Shown: positions 16,815-26,425 of the stretch, piece by piece
How the letters are laid out: every line of letters starts with the position of its first letter
Numbering within the stretch: position 1 is the first letter of the stretch
Assembly: GCA_019113295.1 (NCBI GenBank)
Contig: DXHR01000031.1
Span: 1-64,000 of the forward strand
DNA: 64,000 nt
Source of the DNA: Candidatus Salinicoccus stercoripullorum
Lineage (GTDB): Bacteria; Bacillota; Bacilli; Staphylococcales; Salinicoccaceae
Direction of reading: 5' to 3'
Translations under genes and position numbers: made by a program
The notes under the pieces: generated by a model
Told to the model about the DNA's origin: nothing
Database searches by the model: none
The model's input: only the letters and a program-made list of their open reading frames with translations

Positions 16815-18265
16815 TGGATAAAGTCAGAGTAAGATATGCACCCAGCCCCACGGGGTACCTGCACATCGGCAATGCAAGATCCGCGCTGTTCAACTACCTG
16901 TTTGCGCGACACTACGACGGGGATTTCATCATACGCATCGAGGACACCGACAAGGCAAGGAACGTGGAGACCGGCGAAGAGTCGCAGCTGCACTACCTGA
17001 AGTGGCTCGGGCTCGAATGGGATGAAAGTGTCGACCAGGACGGCGGCTACGGTCCGTACCGCCAGTCTGAACGCGGACACATCTATGACCCGCTCGTCCA
17101 GCAGCTGCTGGATGAGAACAAGGCATACCGCTGCTATATGACATCCGAGGAACTGGAAGCTGAGCGTGAAGCGCAGGTTGCCCGCGGTGAGATGCCGCGT
17201 TACGGTGGACAGCATGCCAACCTGAGCGAGGAAGAGGAAGAGGCGCTGATCGCAGAAGGCCGGCAGCCGAGCATCCGCCTCCGCGTGCCTCAGGACAAAA
17301 CCTACACATTCAACGATATCGTCAAAGGCGACGTGTCGTTTGAATCGAATGGCATCGGCGACTGGGTCATCGTAAAGAAGGACGGTGTACCGACATACAA
17401 CTTTGCTGTTGTCGTGGACGACCATTATATGGAAATCTCACATGTCCTCCGCGGGGACGATCATATTTCCAATACGCCGAAGCAGCAGATGGTCTATGAG
17501 GCATTTGGCTGGGAGGAGCCGAAGTTCGGCCACATGACGCTCATCGTCAATGAGGATAAGAAGAAATTGTCCAAGCGTGACGGTTCGATCATTCAGTTCA
17601 TCGAGCAGTACAAAGATCTCGGTTACCTGCCTGAAGCTCTATTCAACTTCATTGCTTTGCTCGGCTGGACGCCTGAAGGGGAAGAGGAAATCTTCTCAAG
17701 GGAAGAGTTCATCGAGCTGTTCGACGAAAAGCGCCTGTCCAAATCTCCGGCATTTTTCGACAAGCAGAAGTTGACATGGATCAATAACCAGTACATGAAG
17801 GAAAAGGATACTGAGACTGTGTTCGAGATGGCGCTGCCTCACCTCATCCAGGAGGGGCTCGTTGCGGAGAATGCTTCAGAAGAGGAGCTGGACTGGGCAC
17901 GTAAACTTGTCGCACTCTATCAGGAACAGATGAGTTTTGCCGGGGAGATCACAACGCTCTCCGAGCAGTTCTTCAAGGAGGACATCGAGTTTGACGAAGA
18001 TGCGAATGCGGTGATTTCAGATGAGCATATACCGGAACTGATGACAGCACTGTATACACGTTTCAGTGAACTCGAAGACTTCTCCCCTGAAGCAGTCAAA
18101 GCTGCAATCAAGGATGTCCAGAAGTCGACAGGCTACAAGGGCAAGAAACTCTTCATGCCGATCCGCGTAGCGGTAACCGGTCAGACAAGAGGACCGGAAC
18201 TCCCGGACACCATTTCCCTGATCGGCAAAGAGAAAGTGCTTGAACGCGTCGCAAAACTGAAATAG
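16814..18265 (+). CDS. gltX: Glutamyl-tRNA synthetase
   Basis: 483 residues. This is a class I synthetase with the HIGH-type motif [15 protein letters not shown] and the KMSKS-type motif KKLSKRDGS. It charges tRNA-Glu, and in organisms lacking glutaminyl-tRNA synthetase also tRNA-Gln for amidation. Its start shares one base with the ispF stop. It is the last gene before the promoter and T-box of cysES. Confidence 0.97.
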   Translation: MDKVRVRYAPSPTGYLHIGNARSALFNYLFARHYDGDFIIRIEDTDKARNVETGEESQLHYLKWLGLEWDESVDQDGGYGPYRQSERGHIYDPLVQQLLDENKAYRCYMTSEELEAEREAQVARGEMPRYGGQHANLSEEEEEALIAEGRQPSIRLRVPQDKTYTFNDIVKGDVSFESNGIGDWVIVKKDGVPTYNFAVVVDDHYMEISHVLRGDDHISNTPKQQMVYEAFGWEEPKFGHMTLIVNEDKKKLSKRDGSIIQFIEQYKDLGYLPEALFNFIALLGWTPEGEEEIFSREEFIELFDEKRLSKSPAFFDKQKLTWINNQYMKEKDTETVFEMALPHLIQEGLVAENASEEELDWARKLVALYQEQMSFAGEITTLSEQFFKEDIEFDEDANAVISDEHIPELMTALYTRFSELEDFSPEAVKAAIKDVQKSTGYKGKKLFMPIRVAVTGQTRGPELPDTISLIGKEKVLERVAKLK

Positions 18266-18278
18266 GCGGGCAAACAGT

Positions 18279-18307
18279 TTGCAGATGCTGAGTTTATGCC
18301 TTATGAT
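18279..18307 (+). promoter_or_regulatory. Promoter of the cysE-cysS transcription unit
   Basis: TTGCAG (18279-18284) and TATGAT (18302-18307) are separated by 17 bases. The predicted start leads directly into the T-box leader. Confidence 0.65.
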
Positions 18308-18312
18308 TAAGA

Positions 18313-18511
18313 CGATATGGGGACTATGAGTATGGTTGGCGGCGGAAATCAGAGATCATCCGGAAGCTGGGAGGATGACCGGCCGCTGATCAGAATTGCA
18401 CCCTGTATGCAATGTTATAATTTTAAAGTGCGGATTGTCTTTTCAATCTGCAAACAGAGTGGAACCGTGCAGCTTGCGCCTCTGTCCCGACGATGGGACA
18501 GGGGCTTTTTA
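18313..18511 (+). promoter_or_regulatory. T-box riboswitch, probably cysteine-specific
   Basis: The leader contains the T-box core AGAGTGGAACCGTG (18456-18469). It is followed by an 11-bp terminator hairpin (18478-18488 with 18495-18505) and five T. An AGTA motif of the Stem I S-turn lies near 18326, and a candidate specifier TGC (Cys) is at 18397-18399 in the sequence GAATTGCACC. Uncharged tRNA-Cys would stabilise the antiterminator and switch on cysE and cysS. The specifier assignment is by eye. Confidence 0.88.
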
Positions 18512-18538
18512 TATGCGGTATCGATATAGGAGGGATGA

Positions 18539-19198
18539 ATGGTGTTTCGGAGAATAAAGGAAGATATCGACATGGTAATTGAGTTGGATCCGGCGGCAAA
18601 AAGCCGCCTTGAAGTATTCTTTACGTATTCCGGCCTCCATGCAGTGTGGTCACATCTGCTGGCACACCGGCTCTACAGGAGGAACTTCAGGACGAGTGCG
18701 CGTGTCATTTCCCAGGTGAGCCGATTTGTCACAGGTATTGAAATTCATCCCGGAGCCCGGGTCGGCAGGAGGCTGTTCATAGACCATGGCATGGGTACGG
18801 TGATCGGTGAGACATGCCGGATTGGCAATAACGTGACGATATACCAGGGAGTAACGCTCGGCGGTACGGGTAAAGAAGAAAAGAAAAGGCATCCTGATGT
18901 GGATGATAACGTGCTCATCGCTGCAGGCGCAAAAGTGCTCGGCAATATCCGGGTCCACGAGAACTCGAAAGTGGGGGCGAACTCAGTAGTACTGTTTGAC
19001 GTGCCGCAGGATTCGACAGTCGTAGGCATACCGGGGCATGTAGTCAAACAGGCCGGTGAAAAAGTGAAGAATGCACGGGATCTCAACCAGACCGATCTCC
19101 CCGATCCGATACTGGACATGATCCTGGGGCTGGAAGATGAAATCAAGGGCTTTAGAAGTGAAGTCAGAAACGAGGTAGAGAATGGTTCGCATATATAA
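18539..19198 (+). CDS. cysE: Serine O-acetyltransferase
   Basis: 219 residues. A helical N-terminal domain is followed by left-handed beta-helix hexapeptide repeats ([40 protein letters not shown]). It makes O-acetylserine for cysteine synthesis. ATG 18539 is chosen because the ATG at 18535 is in a closed frame. It overlaps cysS by 17 bp, the usual Firmicutes arrangement, and is controlled by the Cys T-box. Confidence 0.96.
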   Translation: MVFRRIKEDIDMVIELDPAAKSRLEVFFTYSGLHAVWSHLLAHRLYRRNFRTSARVISQVSRFVTGIEIHPGARVGRRLFIDHGMGTVIGETCRIGNNVTIYQGVTLGGTGKEEKKRHPDVDDNVLIAAGAKVLGNIRVHENSKVGANSVVLFDVPQDSTVVGIPGHVVKQAGEKVKNARDLNQTDLPDPILDMILGLEDEIKGFRSEVRNEVENGSHI

Positions 19199-20576
19199 TT
19201 CTTTAACAAGACGGAAGGAAGACTTCAGGACAATCGAGGACGGCAAAGTGAAAATGTACGTGTGCGGTCCGACGGTCTATAATTATATCCATATCGGCAA
19301 TGCACGGCCGGCTATCGCATTTGATACGGTGAGGCGCTATCTGGAGTATAAGGGGTACGATGTGGATTACGTCTCCAATTTCACTGACGTGGACGACAAG
19401 CTGATCAGGGCTTCGATGGAACTGAAAGAGGAGGTCCCCGTCATTGCAGACCGTTTCATCGATGCATTTTTCGAAGATACGGGTGCACTCAATGTGAAAC
19501 GGGCGACTGAACACCCACGGGTAATGGATCACATGGATGATATCATCGAATTCATCAAGGTGCTCATCGACAAGGGGCATGCCTATGAGTCGGAAGGGGA
19601 TGTCTATTTCAAAACGCGCTCATTCGATGACTACGGCAAACTGTCCCACCAGTCGGTGGACGATCTCAAAGTCGGGGCACGTATTGAATCCGGCGAGAAG
19701 AAGGAAGATCCGCTCGATTTTGTCCTATGGAAACAGGCCAAAGAAGGTGAAATCAAGTGGAGTTCCCCGTGGGGTGAGGGACGCCCGGGATGGCATATCG
19801 AGTGCAGTGTCATGGCCCGCCATCACCTTGGTGATACAATCGACATCCATGCGGGCGGCCAGGACCTGACTTTCCCGCACCATGAAAATGAAATTGCACA
19901 GAGTGAATGTATGACAGATGCGACATTTTCGAACTATTGGATGCATAACGGCTACATCAACATCGATAATGAAAAGATGTCCAAATCACTCGGGAACTTT
20001 ATCCTTGTACATGACATCATCAGGGAAATCGATCCGAATGTGCTCAGATTCTTCATGATCAGTGTGCATTACCGCAACCCGATCAACTACAACCGTGAGC
20101 TTGTCGAAGCGGCGGCGGCAGGGCTCGAACGCATTCAGTCAAGCTATGAGCAGGCGAAAGAACGCCTTGAAACATCCGTCGGCAGTGGAGACGGCGGGAT
20201 GTATCTGAGTGTAGTAGAGGAGAAGATCGCCTCATTCGAGCGTCACATGGATGATGATTTCAACACGGCGAATGCAATCACCGTGTGGCATGAACTTGCC
20301 ACGGAACTCAATAAATATATGCGCGGCAGCACGACGGACAAAGAAGTGCTGGAAGCGTTCATGGAAGCATTCGATGTATTCAGCGAAGTGCTCGGAGTCA
20401 AGCTTGCGCGTGAGGAGATACTGCTGGATGAGGAAATCGAGGCACTGATCGAAGAGCGCAATGCCGCAAGGGCAGATCGGGAGTTTGCACGTGCGGATGA
20501 AATCCGTGATTCTTTGAAGGCGCAGGGCATCGTGCTCGAAGACACCAAGGAAGGGGTGCGTTTCAGGCGTGGCTAG
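19182..20576 (+). CDS. cysS: Cysteinyl-tRNA synthetase
   Basis: 464 residues. This is a class I synthetase with [16 protein letters not shown] (HIGH motif plus zinc cysteine), a second zinc site in GWHIECSVM and HENE, and KMSKSLGN. It charges tRNA-Cys. It is translationally coupled to cysE and overlaps mrnC by 8 bp. Confidence 0.97.
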   Translation: MVRIYNSLTRRKEDFRTIEDGKVKMYVCGPTVYNYIHIGNARPAIAFDTVRRYLEYKGYDVDYVSNFTDVDDKLIRASMELKEEVPVIADRFIDAFFEDTGALNVKRATEHPRVMDHMDDIIEFIKVLIDKGHAYESEGDVYFKTRSFDDYGKLSHQSVDDLKVGARIESGEKKEDPLDFVLWKQAKEGEIKWSSPWGEGRPGWHIECSVMARHHLGDTIDIHAGGQDLTFPHHENEIAQSECMTDATFSNYWMHNGYINIDNEKMSKSLGNFILVHDIIREIDPNVLRFFMISVHYRNPINYNRELVEAAAAGLERIQSSYEQAKERLETSVGSGDGGMYLSVVEEKIASFERHMDDDFNTANAITVWHELATELNKYMRGSTTDKEVLEAFMEAFDVFSEVLGVKLAREEILLDEEIEALIEERNAARADREFARADEIRDSLKAQGIVLEDTKEGVRFRRG

Positions 20577-20973
20577 GTTCACCCTGGATGATGTCCCGTC
20601 CCTGTCACTCGCCTTTTTGGGGGATGCGGTATATGCCGTACACATCCGGACGTTCCTCATAAAGGAAAAACCGTACTTGAAGCCGGATCAGCTGCACAGG
20701 GAAGCAAACACGCTTGTCAGTGCGCGTGCGCAGTCGGAGGCACTGCTTCATCTGAAAAAAGCAGGCGTGCTTACGGCCGACGAATGGGATGTGGCCAGAC
20801 GTGCGCGGAACAAATCCAGTGCGACCCGTGCCAAAAATGCAACGATCAAAGAATACCGGAATGCCTCCGGGATAGAGGCGCTGATCGGCTGGCTCGAACT
20901 GCACGGGGCACAGGACCGCATAGAAATTCTGATGGAGAAAATCATAGAAAGAGGGAGGGATGACGATGAGTGA
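20569..20973 (+). CDS. mrnC: Mini-ribonuclease III (MrnC)
   Basis: 134 residues from a GTG start inside the end of cysS. It is an RNase III catalytic domain without the dsRNA-binding domain, with signature [18 protein letters not shown], and matures the ends of 23S rRNA. A GTG start overlapping cysS is the usual arrangement. It overlaps rlmB by 14 bp. Confidence 0.93.
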   Translation: MARFTLDDVPSLSLAFLGDAVYAVHIRTFLIKEKPYLKPDQLHREANTLVSARAQSEALLHLKKAGVLTADEWDVARRARNKSSATRAKNATIKEYRNASGIEALIGWLELHGAQDRIEILMEKIIERGRDDDE

Positions 20974-21706
20974 TTCCGTAATCGCCGGACGCCATGCTGT
21001 CAAGGAAGCGCTCCAGAGCGGCACAGACATCAACAAAGTGATGATACAGGATTCAATCAACAAAGGACAGATCAGAGAAATACTGGACGCTGCCAAAAAA
21101 CGTAAGATTGTCGTCCAGGCGGTACCGAAGAATAAGATTGACGGTCTGACGGAGGAGCGCCACCAGGGCGTAATCGCTCTGGCAAGTCCGCATGAATACA
21201 TGCCGCTTGAAACGCTTCTCGACAATATGGAAGGCAGGCGGGCAAACCTGGTCATCCTGGACGGGCTAGAGGATCCGCATAACCTGGGGTCGATACTCAG
21301 AACGTGTGACGCGACCGGTTTTGATGGTGTGATCATTCCGAACCGCAGGTCGGTACAGCTCACAGACACCGTTGCCAAGACTTCGACCGGTGCAATTGAA
21401 CACGTGCCCGTGGTCAGAGTGACGAATGTCAACCAGACGATAGATACACTGAAGGAAAGGGGATTCTGGATTGCCGGCAGTGATGGTAAAGGGAAGATGG
21501 ACTTCCGTGAACTTGCCGCCGATGTGAACACTGCCCTGGTCATTGGCAGTGAAGGCAGGGGGATTAGTAAAAAGACGCTGGAAAAATGTGATTTCATCGT
21601 CAGGATTCCGATGGTGGGCCATATCACCAGTCTGAATGCATCGGTCTCCGCAGCACTTCTGATGTATGAAGTGTACCGCAAGCAGAACCCCGTCGGAAGT
21701 GAATAG
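20960..21706 (+). CDS. rlmB: 23S rRNA (guanosine-2'-O-)-methyltransferase, TrmH/SpoU family
   Basis: 248 residues. It begins [12 protein letters not shown] and has the three SPOUT knot motifs: [27 protein letters not shown] and [22 protein letters not shown]. An AGGGAGG site precedes ATG 20960; a second ATG two codons later is possible. It is coupled to mrnC. Confidence 0.94.
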   Translation: MTMSDSVIAGRHAVKEALQSGTDINKVMIQDSINKGQIREILDAAKKRKIVVQAVPKNKIDGLTEERHQGVIALASPHEYMPLETLLDNMEGRRANLVILDGLEDPHNLGSILRTCDATGFDGVIIPNRRSVQLTDTVAKTSTGAIEHVPVVRVTNVNQTIDTLKERGFWIAGSDGKGKMDFRELAADVNTALVIGSEGRGISKKTLEKCDFIVRIPMVGHITSLNASVSAALLMYEVYRKQNPVGSE

Positions 21707-21708
21707 TC

Positions 21709-22236
21709 ATGAAGCGGAAAAAGCGGCGGCTGCTAATCGTGGATGGCTACAACCTGATCGGGGCGAACAGCGAACTTCACCGCGAATCCCTCCACTCAAT
21801 GATCGTACCGAGGGAAAAGGTGCTGGCTGCACTGAGCGAATACCAGTCGGTCGTAAACTACGAGATCATCTGTGTATTTGATGCCTATGAAGTAAAATCG
21901 AAAGAGAGCATCTTCGATTTTCACGGGATCACTGTAATATATACGAAGGAAAAAGAAACGGCTGATGAATATATAGAACGGTTTGTCCATGACAATTACC
22001 ACCCGCATCTTTGTGAAATCAGCGTTGTCACAAGTGATCTTACGGAACAGAATGCGATATTCGCCCTCGGCGCCTACAGGATTTCTTCACGCGAAATGTG
22101 GATTTCACTGTCGGAGGCGGAAAAGAATATCAGCAGGAAAGTGGATGCCATTAATGAAAAAATGCCCAGACGGAAAATAGATATCGGCGAGGATATCCAC
22201 GCAAAACTTGAAAAATGGCGGCGCGGCCGTTTCTGA
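21709..22236 (+). CDS. rae1: NYN-domain ribosome-dependent endoribonuclease Rae1 (YacP)
   Basis: 175 residues. The NYN/PIN-like fold opens with LLIVDGYNLIGA and has FDAY and ETADEYIERFV acidic residues, ending in VVTSDLTEQNAIFALGA. In B. subtilis the enzyme cleaves mRNA in the ribosomal A site. It lies 2 bp after rlmB and is followed by the sigH promoter. Confidence 0.92.
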   Translation: MKRKKRRLLIVDGYNLIGANSELHRESLHSMIVPREKVLAALSEYQSVVNYEIICVFDAYEVKSKESIFDFHGITVIYTKEKETADEYIERFVHDNYHPHLCEISVVTSDLTEQNAIFALGAYRISSREMWISLSEAEKNISRKVDAINEKMPRRKIDIGEDIHAKLEKWRRGRF

Positions 22237-22240
22237 CATA

Positions 22241-22269
22241 TTGAATTAAAAGACGATCCCTCTTATCAT
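22241..22269 (+). promoter_or_regulatory. Promoter of sigH and downstream genes
   Basis: TTGAAT (22241-22246) and TATCAT (22264-22269) are separated by 17 bases, about 30 bases upstream of the sigH start. Confidence 0.6.
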
Positions 22270-22298
22270 TTGATTAATACAGTATAGGAGGGGTTGTT

Positions 22299-22937
22299 TT
22301 GTACCGGATTACGGACTTTTATCTCATTATAAAAGAAAGCTTGGACGACGAGCTGGACCACCTTGCCCTTCAAGTCTACGACGGTGATATGGAAGCATTC
22401 GATGCGATCGACAGATACCTTCGTCCGAGAATCGTGCACATGAGCTTCAAATACGCGAATGCCTATAATGAAAGGGAAGATGTCGAGCAGGACATGATGG
22501 AGTATGCCCTCCGTCTGTGCTACCGGTACGAAAACGACAGCGGACACTTCCGGCATTATGTAATGCGTTCGATACGCTTTGAAATGTATAAGCGCATCAA
22601 GGAATACCATTCCGCAAAAAGCGGGGAGCATGTCCTCCGCGGCAGGATTGCGAACTTCGATGTGGGGGAGTCCCGCGACAGGCGCATGGAGGATCCGGCG
22701 GAGCATCTGATCAAAGAAGAGCAGATCAAGTACCTTCTCGGTGAGAAGAGCGTCTGTTCACCGTTCGAACAACGGATACTCAGGCTTTTCAGAAACGGCT
22801 GGAGCATGGATAATATAGCGGAGCATCTGAAGGTGGACAGGCGGACAGTATCGAACAGCCTGTACCGTGTCAGGCGTAAAAAAGAACAGCTGGACCTTGA
22901 TCCGGAGCCCGAAGGGTCATTTGACAACATGGCCTGA
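22299..22937 (+). CDS. sigH: Sigma-70 family sigma factor, SigH locus
   Basis: 212 residues from a TTG start (22299-22301), 6 bp behind AGGAGGGG. The N-terminal half holds region 2 (YLRPRIVHMSFKYANAYNEREDVEQDMM) and the C-terminal half region 4 (FEQRILRLFRNGWSMDNIAEHLKVDRRTVSNSLYRVRRKK split across helices). It sits at the position of sigH in Staphylococcus and Bacillus, between rae1 and rpmG. The staphylococcal SigH controls competence genes; that role here is inferred from position. The sequence is divergent from Bacillus SigH. Confidence 0.85.
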   Translation: MYRITDFYLIIKESLDDELDHLALQVYDGDMEAFDAIDRYLRPRIVHMSFKYANAYNEREDVEQDMMEYALRLCYRYENDSGHFRHYVMRSIRFEMYKRIKEYHSAKSGEHVLRGRIANFDVGESRDRRMEDPAEHLIKEEQIKYLLGEKSVCSPFEQRILRLFRNGWSMDNIAEHLKVDRRTVSNSLYRVRRKKEQLDLDPEPEGSFDNMA

Positions 22938-22974
22938 AATCGTTATAGTAAATTAGAATTGAAATGAGGATTTT

Positions 22975-23112
22975 ATGATGAAAGTGGCATTATTGTGCAC
23001 TGAATGCGGGTCGCGTAACTATACGACACAAACTGAGCATAACGAACGGCTCGTTATAAAGAAATACTGCAAAACATGCAACCGGCATACGACTCATAAG
23101 AGTTCCATCTGA
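22975..23112 (+). CDS. rpmG: 50S ribosomal protein L33
   Basis: 45 residues. Two CxxC pairs (Cys8/Cys11 and Cys32/Cys35) make this the zinc-binding version of L33. Two adjacent ATG codons occur; the first aligns with the usual family N-terminus. The gene is in the conserved rpmG-secE-nusG order. Confidence 0.93.
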   Translation: MMKVALLCTECGSRNYTTQTEHNERLVIKKYCKTCNRHTTHKSSI

Positions 23113-23129
23113 TCACAGGAGGAAACAGA

Positions 23130-23306
23130 ATGGCTAATAATAAGAATTTCCTACAGAATGTCGTTAGCGAAATGAAAAAAGTAAGCTGGCCGACAGGTCA
23201 GGAGACGGTACGTTATACTACGGTCGTCATGCTCACAGTGATATTCTTTCTGGCGTTCTTCTATGCGCTGGACCTGGGTATCTCCGCTATCATAGACTTA
23301 ATGTAA
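23130..23306 (+). CDS. secE: Protein translocase subunit SecE
   Basis: 58 residues, the short single-span Gram-positive form. The cytoplasmic amphipathic stretch EMKKVSWPTGQETVRYT is followed by one membrane helix (VVMLTVIFFLAFFYAL). It is a component of the SecYEG channel, 17 bp after rpmG with an AGGAGGA site. Confidence 0.95.
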   Translation: MANNKNFLQNVVSEMKKVSWPTGQETVRYTTVVMLTVIFFLAFFYALDLGISAIIDLM

Positions 23307-23325
23307 TAAAAGGAGAGATACTGCT

Positions 23326-23865
23326 ATGTCAGGAGAAAAGAATTGGTATGCTGTCCATACTTATTCCGGATATGAAAACAAAGTAAGAAAAAATCTCGAG
23401 GCGCGTGTCGAGTCCATGAATATGCAGGACCAGATCTTCAGGGTGGTCATTCCGGAAGAGGAAGAGACGACCGTCAAAGACGGCAAGCGTAAAACTGCGA
23501 TGAAGAAAACCTTCCCGGGCTACGTCCTGGTCGAACTCGTCATGACCGATGAGTCATGGTACGTCGTGAGGAATACGCCGGGAGTAACAGGTTTTGTCGG
23601 ATCCCAGGGAGCGGGAAGCAAGCCGAATCCGCTTCTTCCGGAAGAAGCGAAGTTCATCCTCAAGTCCATGGGGATGGTAGAACGGACGGTCGATTTCGAA
23701 GTGGAAGTCGGCGAATCCGTGAGCATCGTCGACGGTCCGTTCAAAAATCAGACGGGCGAAATCAGCCACATTGATGAAGAGCGTTACAAGCTCACCGTAC
23801 TGGTTGAAATGTTCGGCCGTGAGACGCCGGTTGAAGTTGAATTCGATCAGATTGAGAAATTGTAA
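23326..23865 (+). CDS. nusG: Transcription termination/antitermination factor NusG
   Basis: 179 residues. The NGN domain starts WYAVHTYSGYENKVRKNLEAR and includes FPGYVLVELVMTDESWYVVRNTPGVTGFVG. The C-terminal KOW domain has GESVSIVDGPFKNQTGEI. It binds RNA polymerase and modulates pausing. It is the last gene of the sigH-rpmG-secE-nusG unit. Confidence 0.97.
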   Translation: MSGEKNWYAVHTYSGYENKVRKNLEARVESMNMQDQIFRVVIPEEEETTVKDGKRKTAMKKTFPGYVLVELVMTDESWYVVRNTPGVTGFVGSQGAGSKPNPLLPEEAKFILKSMGMVERTVDFEVEVGESVSIVDGPFKNQTGEISHIDEERYKLTVLVEMFGRETPVEVEFDQIEKL

Positions 23866-23873
23866 TAAGTCAC

Positions 23874-23902
23874 TTGTATTTCATACATGAAGATGGTATA
23901 TT
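23874..23902 (+). promoter_or_regulatory. Promoter of rplK-rplA
   Basis: TTGTAT (23874-23879) and TATATT (23897-23902) are separated by 17 bases. The predicted start falls inside the terminator hairpin that follows nusG. Confidence 0.55.
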
Positions 23903-23905
23903 ATT

Positions 23906-23935
23906 ATGGTCGAATTTTTATTCGGCCATCTTTTT
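23906..23935 (+). terminator. Terminator after nusG
   Basis: The 10-bp stem ATGGTCGAAT/ATTCGGCCAT has a TTTT loop and is followed by CTTTTT. Confidence 0.8.
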
Positions 23936-23945
23936 ATGGATGCGA

Positions 23946-23980
23946 GTGGGAGGATGAAAACTATAACATCCTATGACCAC
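23946..23980 (+). promoter_or_regulatory. Candidate L1-binding leader element before rplK
   Basis: GTGG (23946-23949) and AGGAT pair with ATCCT and CCAC (23977-23980), giving two helices separated by an asymmetric loop. The same GTGGGAGGAT...ACCAC pattern recurs before rplA. Translational control of the L11-L1 operon by L1 is established in bacteria; this site is inferred. Confidence 0.45.
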
Positions 23981-24006
23981 ATCACGATAACGAGGAGGTG
24001 CACATC

Positions 24007-24432
24007 GTGGCTAAAAAAGTAATCAACGTTGTGAAATTGCAGATTCCTGCAGGTAAGGCGAATCCGGCACCACCGGTAGGTCCGGCGCTGGGTCAGGCTG
24101 GTGTAAACATCATGGGATTCTGTAAAGAATTCAATGCGCGTACACAGGAACAGGCTGGTCTCATCATTCCGGTTGAAATTTCCGTATTTGAGGACCGTTC
24201 TTTCACTTTCGTTACAAAAACTCCACCGGCTGCTGTTCTGCTTAAGAAAGTGGCAAGTGTTGAAAAAGGTTCAGGTGAACCTAACAAAAACAAGGTGGCA
24301 AGTGTAACTGAAGCACAGGTACGTGAAATTGCCGAAACAAAAATGGAAGACCTTAACGCTGCAAGCGTGGAAGCGGCTATGCGCATGGTCGAAGGTACAG
24401 CAAGAAGCATGGGCTTCTCTGTAGAAAAGTAA
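24007..24432 (+). CDS. rplK: 50S ribosomal protein L11
   Basis: 141 residues from GTG 24007, 6 bp behind GAGGAGGTG; the in-frame GTG at 23998 is part of the ribosome site. It contains the family N-terminus [23 protein letters not shown] and the C-terminal rRNA-binding domain. It forms the GTPase-associated centre with L10-L12. Confidence 0.98.
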   Translation: MAKKVINVVKLQIPAGKANPAPPVGPALGQAGVNIMGFCKEFNARTQEQAGLIIPVEISVFEDRSFTFVTKTPPAAVLLKKVASVEKGSGEPNKNKVASVTEAQVREIAETKMEDLNAASVEAAMRMVEGTARSMGFSVEK

Positions 24433-24470
24433 TTAAAACAAACTTTAATGAATGACGTATTAATACAAAC

Positions 24471-24496
24471 GTGGGAGGATAACCCGCTATAACCAC
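24471..24496 (+). promoter_or_regulatory. Second L1-type leader element, before rplA
   Basis: GTGGGAGGATAACCC and ATAACCAC repeat the ends of the rplK leader element (GTGG with CCAC), 15 bases before the rplA start. It would allow L1 to control its own cistron (inference). Confidence 0.4.
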
Positions 24497-24510
24497 AAGG
24501 AGGAATAGTA

Positions 24511-25212
24511 ATGGCTAAGAGAAGTAAAAAGTATCAGGCAGCTCTTGAAAAGTTTGACCAGACTTCTGCATATTCAGTAGAAGAAGCGGTAAAACTTGCT
24601 AAAGAGACAAGCACTGTTAACTTCGACGCTTCTGTAGAAGTAGCATTCCGTCTCGGTATTGATACACGTAAAAATGACCAGCAGATCCGCGGAGCAATCG
24701 TGCTGCCGCACGGTACTGGAAAGTCACAGCGTGTATTGGTATTCGCCAAAGGCGATAAAGCTAAAGAAGCAGAAGCTGCTGGAGCAGATTATGTAGGAGA
24801 AAAAGAATACATCGATAAGATCAACGGTGGATGGTTCGACTTCGATGTCATCGTGGCAACACCTGACATGATGGGCGAAGTAGGTAAACTGGGACGCGTG
24901 CTCGGGCCGAAAGGCCTTATGCCGAACCCTAAAACCGGCACAGTGACTATGGATGTAACTAAAGCTGTAGAAGAGATCAAAGCCGGTAAAGTTGAATACC
25001 GTGCCGAGAAATCCGGTATCGTCCATGCAGCTATCGGCAAAGTTTCCTTCGAAGGAGAGAAACTTCAAGATAACTTCCAGGCGATCTATGATGCACTTCA
25101 AAAAGCGAAACCTGCATCTTCAAAAGGTACTTATTTCAAGTCTGTTGCAGTGTCTTCAACTATGGGACCTGGAATCAAAGTTGACTTGAACGCTATTGAA
25201 GAAACCAAGTAA
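24511..25212 (+). CDS. rplA: 50S ribosomal protein L1
   Basis: 233 residues, full length. It contains the L1 signature [21 protein letters not shown] and ends [14 protein letters not shown]. It is the stalk protein at the tRNA exit site and the likely autoregulator of rplKA. A strong AAGGAGG site precedes ATG 24511. Confidence 0.98.
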   Translation: MAKRSKKYQAALEKFDQTSAYSVEEAVKLAKETSTVNFDASVEVAFRLGIDTRKNDQQIRGAIVLPHGTGKSQRVLVFAKGDKAKEAEAAGADYVGEKEYIDKINGGWFDFDVIVATPDMMGEVGKLGRVLGPKGLMPNPKTGTVTMDVTKAVEEIKAGKVEYRAEKSGIVHAAIGKVSFEGEKLQDNFQAIYDALQKAKPASSKGTYFKSVAVSSTMGPGIKVDLNAIEETK

Positions 25213-25219
25213 TTGTATA

Positions 25220-25248
25220 TTGACAACTGCGGCTTGATTGTGTATAGT
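25220..25248 (+). promoter_or_regulatory. Promoter of rplJ-rplL
   Basis: TTGACA (25220-25225) and TATAGT (25243-25248) are separated by 17 bases, directly behind rplA. Confidence 0.75.
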
Positions 25249-25255
25249 TGCAGTT

Positions 25256-25391
25256 GTATTTTAAATAATTACCTAAGACAGTAGGAGTACACAGTGCTTA
25301 AAACATCATCCTGCCGAGGCAACGAAAACGACTTGAATCTTATTTTTAAATATTCAAGCACTTTTTGCCGTGGGTAAAAGGTGCTTTTTTA
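25256..25391 (+). promoter_or_regulatory. L10 leader RNA with attenuator
   Basis: A 5' leader of about 170 bases runs between the promoter and rplJ. It ends in a terminator-like hairpin (AGCACTTTTT with AAAAGGTGCT) followed by a T run (25357-25391). An upstream stretch, TTGAATCTTATTTTTAAATATTCAA, can pair with itself; only its ends are counted as evidence. The position and layout match the L10 leader family, by which the L10(L12) complex represses its own operon. Confidence 0.8.
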
Positions 25392-25427
25392 ATGCACCGG
25401 ATACACAAAAATTATGGAGGTGTAACT

Positions 25428-25928
25428 ATGTCAAACGTAATTGAAGCTAAATCACAGCATGTCGATGCCATTTCTGAACAGCTCAAGAACTCTGTATCAA
25501 CAGTACTTGTTGACTACCGCGGTCTTTCAGTGTCTGAAATGACAGAACTTCGTAAACAGCTTCGTGACGCAGGTGTTGAATTCAAAGTTTACAAAAACAC
25601 GATGACCCGCCGTGCAGCTGAAAAAGCTGAACTGACGGAAATCAGCGAATTCCTCACTGGCCCAAATGCGCTTGCATTTTCCAATGAAGATGTGATTGCT
25701 CCGGCGAAGATCATCAACGAATTTGCGAAAGACCATGAAGCGCTTGAAATCAAAGCCGGCATCATCGAAGGTACATTCACACCGGCTGAAGATGTTAAAG
25801 CAATCGCGACACTGCCAAACAAAGACGGCCTTGTTTCCATGCTGCTGTCCGTACTTCAGGCTCCTGTCCGCAACTTCGCTTATGCAGTTAAAGCTGTCGG
25901 TGAACAGAAAGAGAACGAAGAAGCTTAG
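25428..25928 (+). CDS. rplJ: 50S ribosomal protein L10
   Basis: 166 residues from ATG 25428 behind GGAGGTG; the upstream in-frame extension runs through the attenuator and is rejected. It contains [21 protein letters not shown] and [10 protein letters not shown]. It is the base of the L12 stalk and the repressor of the leader above. Confidence 0.98.
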   Translation: MSNVIEAKSQHVDAISEQLKNSVSTVLVDYRGLSVSEMTELRKQLRDAGVEFKVYKNTMTRRAAEKAELTEISEFLTGPNALAFSNEDVIAPAKIINEFAKDHEALEIKAGIIEGTFTPAEDVKAIATLPNKDGLVSMLLSVLQAPVRNFAYAVKAVGEQKENEEA

Positions 25929-25964
25929 TATCCAAACTAAAAAACTATTGATGGAGGAATTATA

Positions 25965-26330
25965 ATGACTAACGAACAAATCATTGAAGCGATTAAAGAA
26001 ATGTCCGTTTTAGAACTTAACGATCTCGTTAAAGCAATTGAAGAAGAATTTGGCGTAACTGCAGCAGCTCCAGTAGCAGCAGCAGGTGCTGGTGCTGGTG
26101 AAGCGGCAGCTGAAGAGCAGACTGAATTCGACGTAGAACTTACTGACGCTGGATCTTCCAAGATCAAAGTCATCAAAGTTGTGCGCGAAGCAACTGGCCT
26201 CGGCCTGAAAGACGCTAAAGAACTCGTTGACGGCGCTCCTAAAGTTGTTAAAGAAGGCGCTTCTAAAGAAGAAGCTGAAGAACTCAAAGCTAAACTTGAA
26301 GAAGTTGGCGCTGGCATCGAACTTAAATAA
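25965..26330 (+). CDS. rplL: 50S ribosomal protein L7/L12
   Basis: 121 residues. An N-terminal dimerisation helix, an Ala/Gly-rich hinge ([18 protein letters not shown]) and the C-terminal domain [23 protein letters not shown] are visible. It is the stalk protein that recruits translation factors. The gene lies 36 bp after rplJ. Confidence 0.98.
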   Translation: MTNEQIIEAIKEMSVLELNDLVKAIEEEFGVTAAAPVAAAGAGAGEAAAEEQTEFDVELTDAGSSKIKVIKVVREATGLGLKDAKELVDGAPKVVKEGASKEEAEELKAKLEEVGAGIELK

Positions 26331-26347
26331 TTTTTGTGTAAACCCGA

Positions 26348-26388
26348 AGGCTCATCTTAAACATCATGTTTAAATGGGCCTTTTTTTA
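26348..26388 (+). terminator. Terminator after rplL
   Basis: The stem AGGCTCAT...TTAAAC pairs with GTTTAA...ATGGGCCT, with one bulge, and is followed by seven T. Confidence 0.85.
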
Positions 26389-26425
26389 ATTGCTTGAAGA
26401 TTGATGACTTTTTGGGAGTGATTGG

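Noticed and set aside
18317..18529. 70-residue open frame upstream of cysE
   Set aside because: It lies across the T-box leader and its terminator hairpin. It has no ribosome site and no protein-like features.
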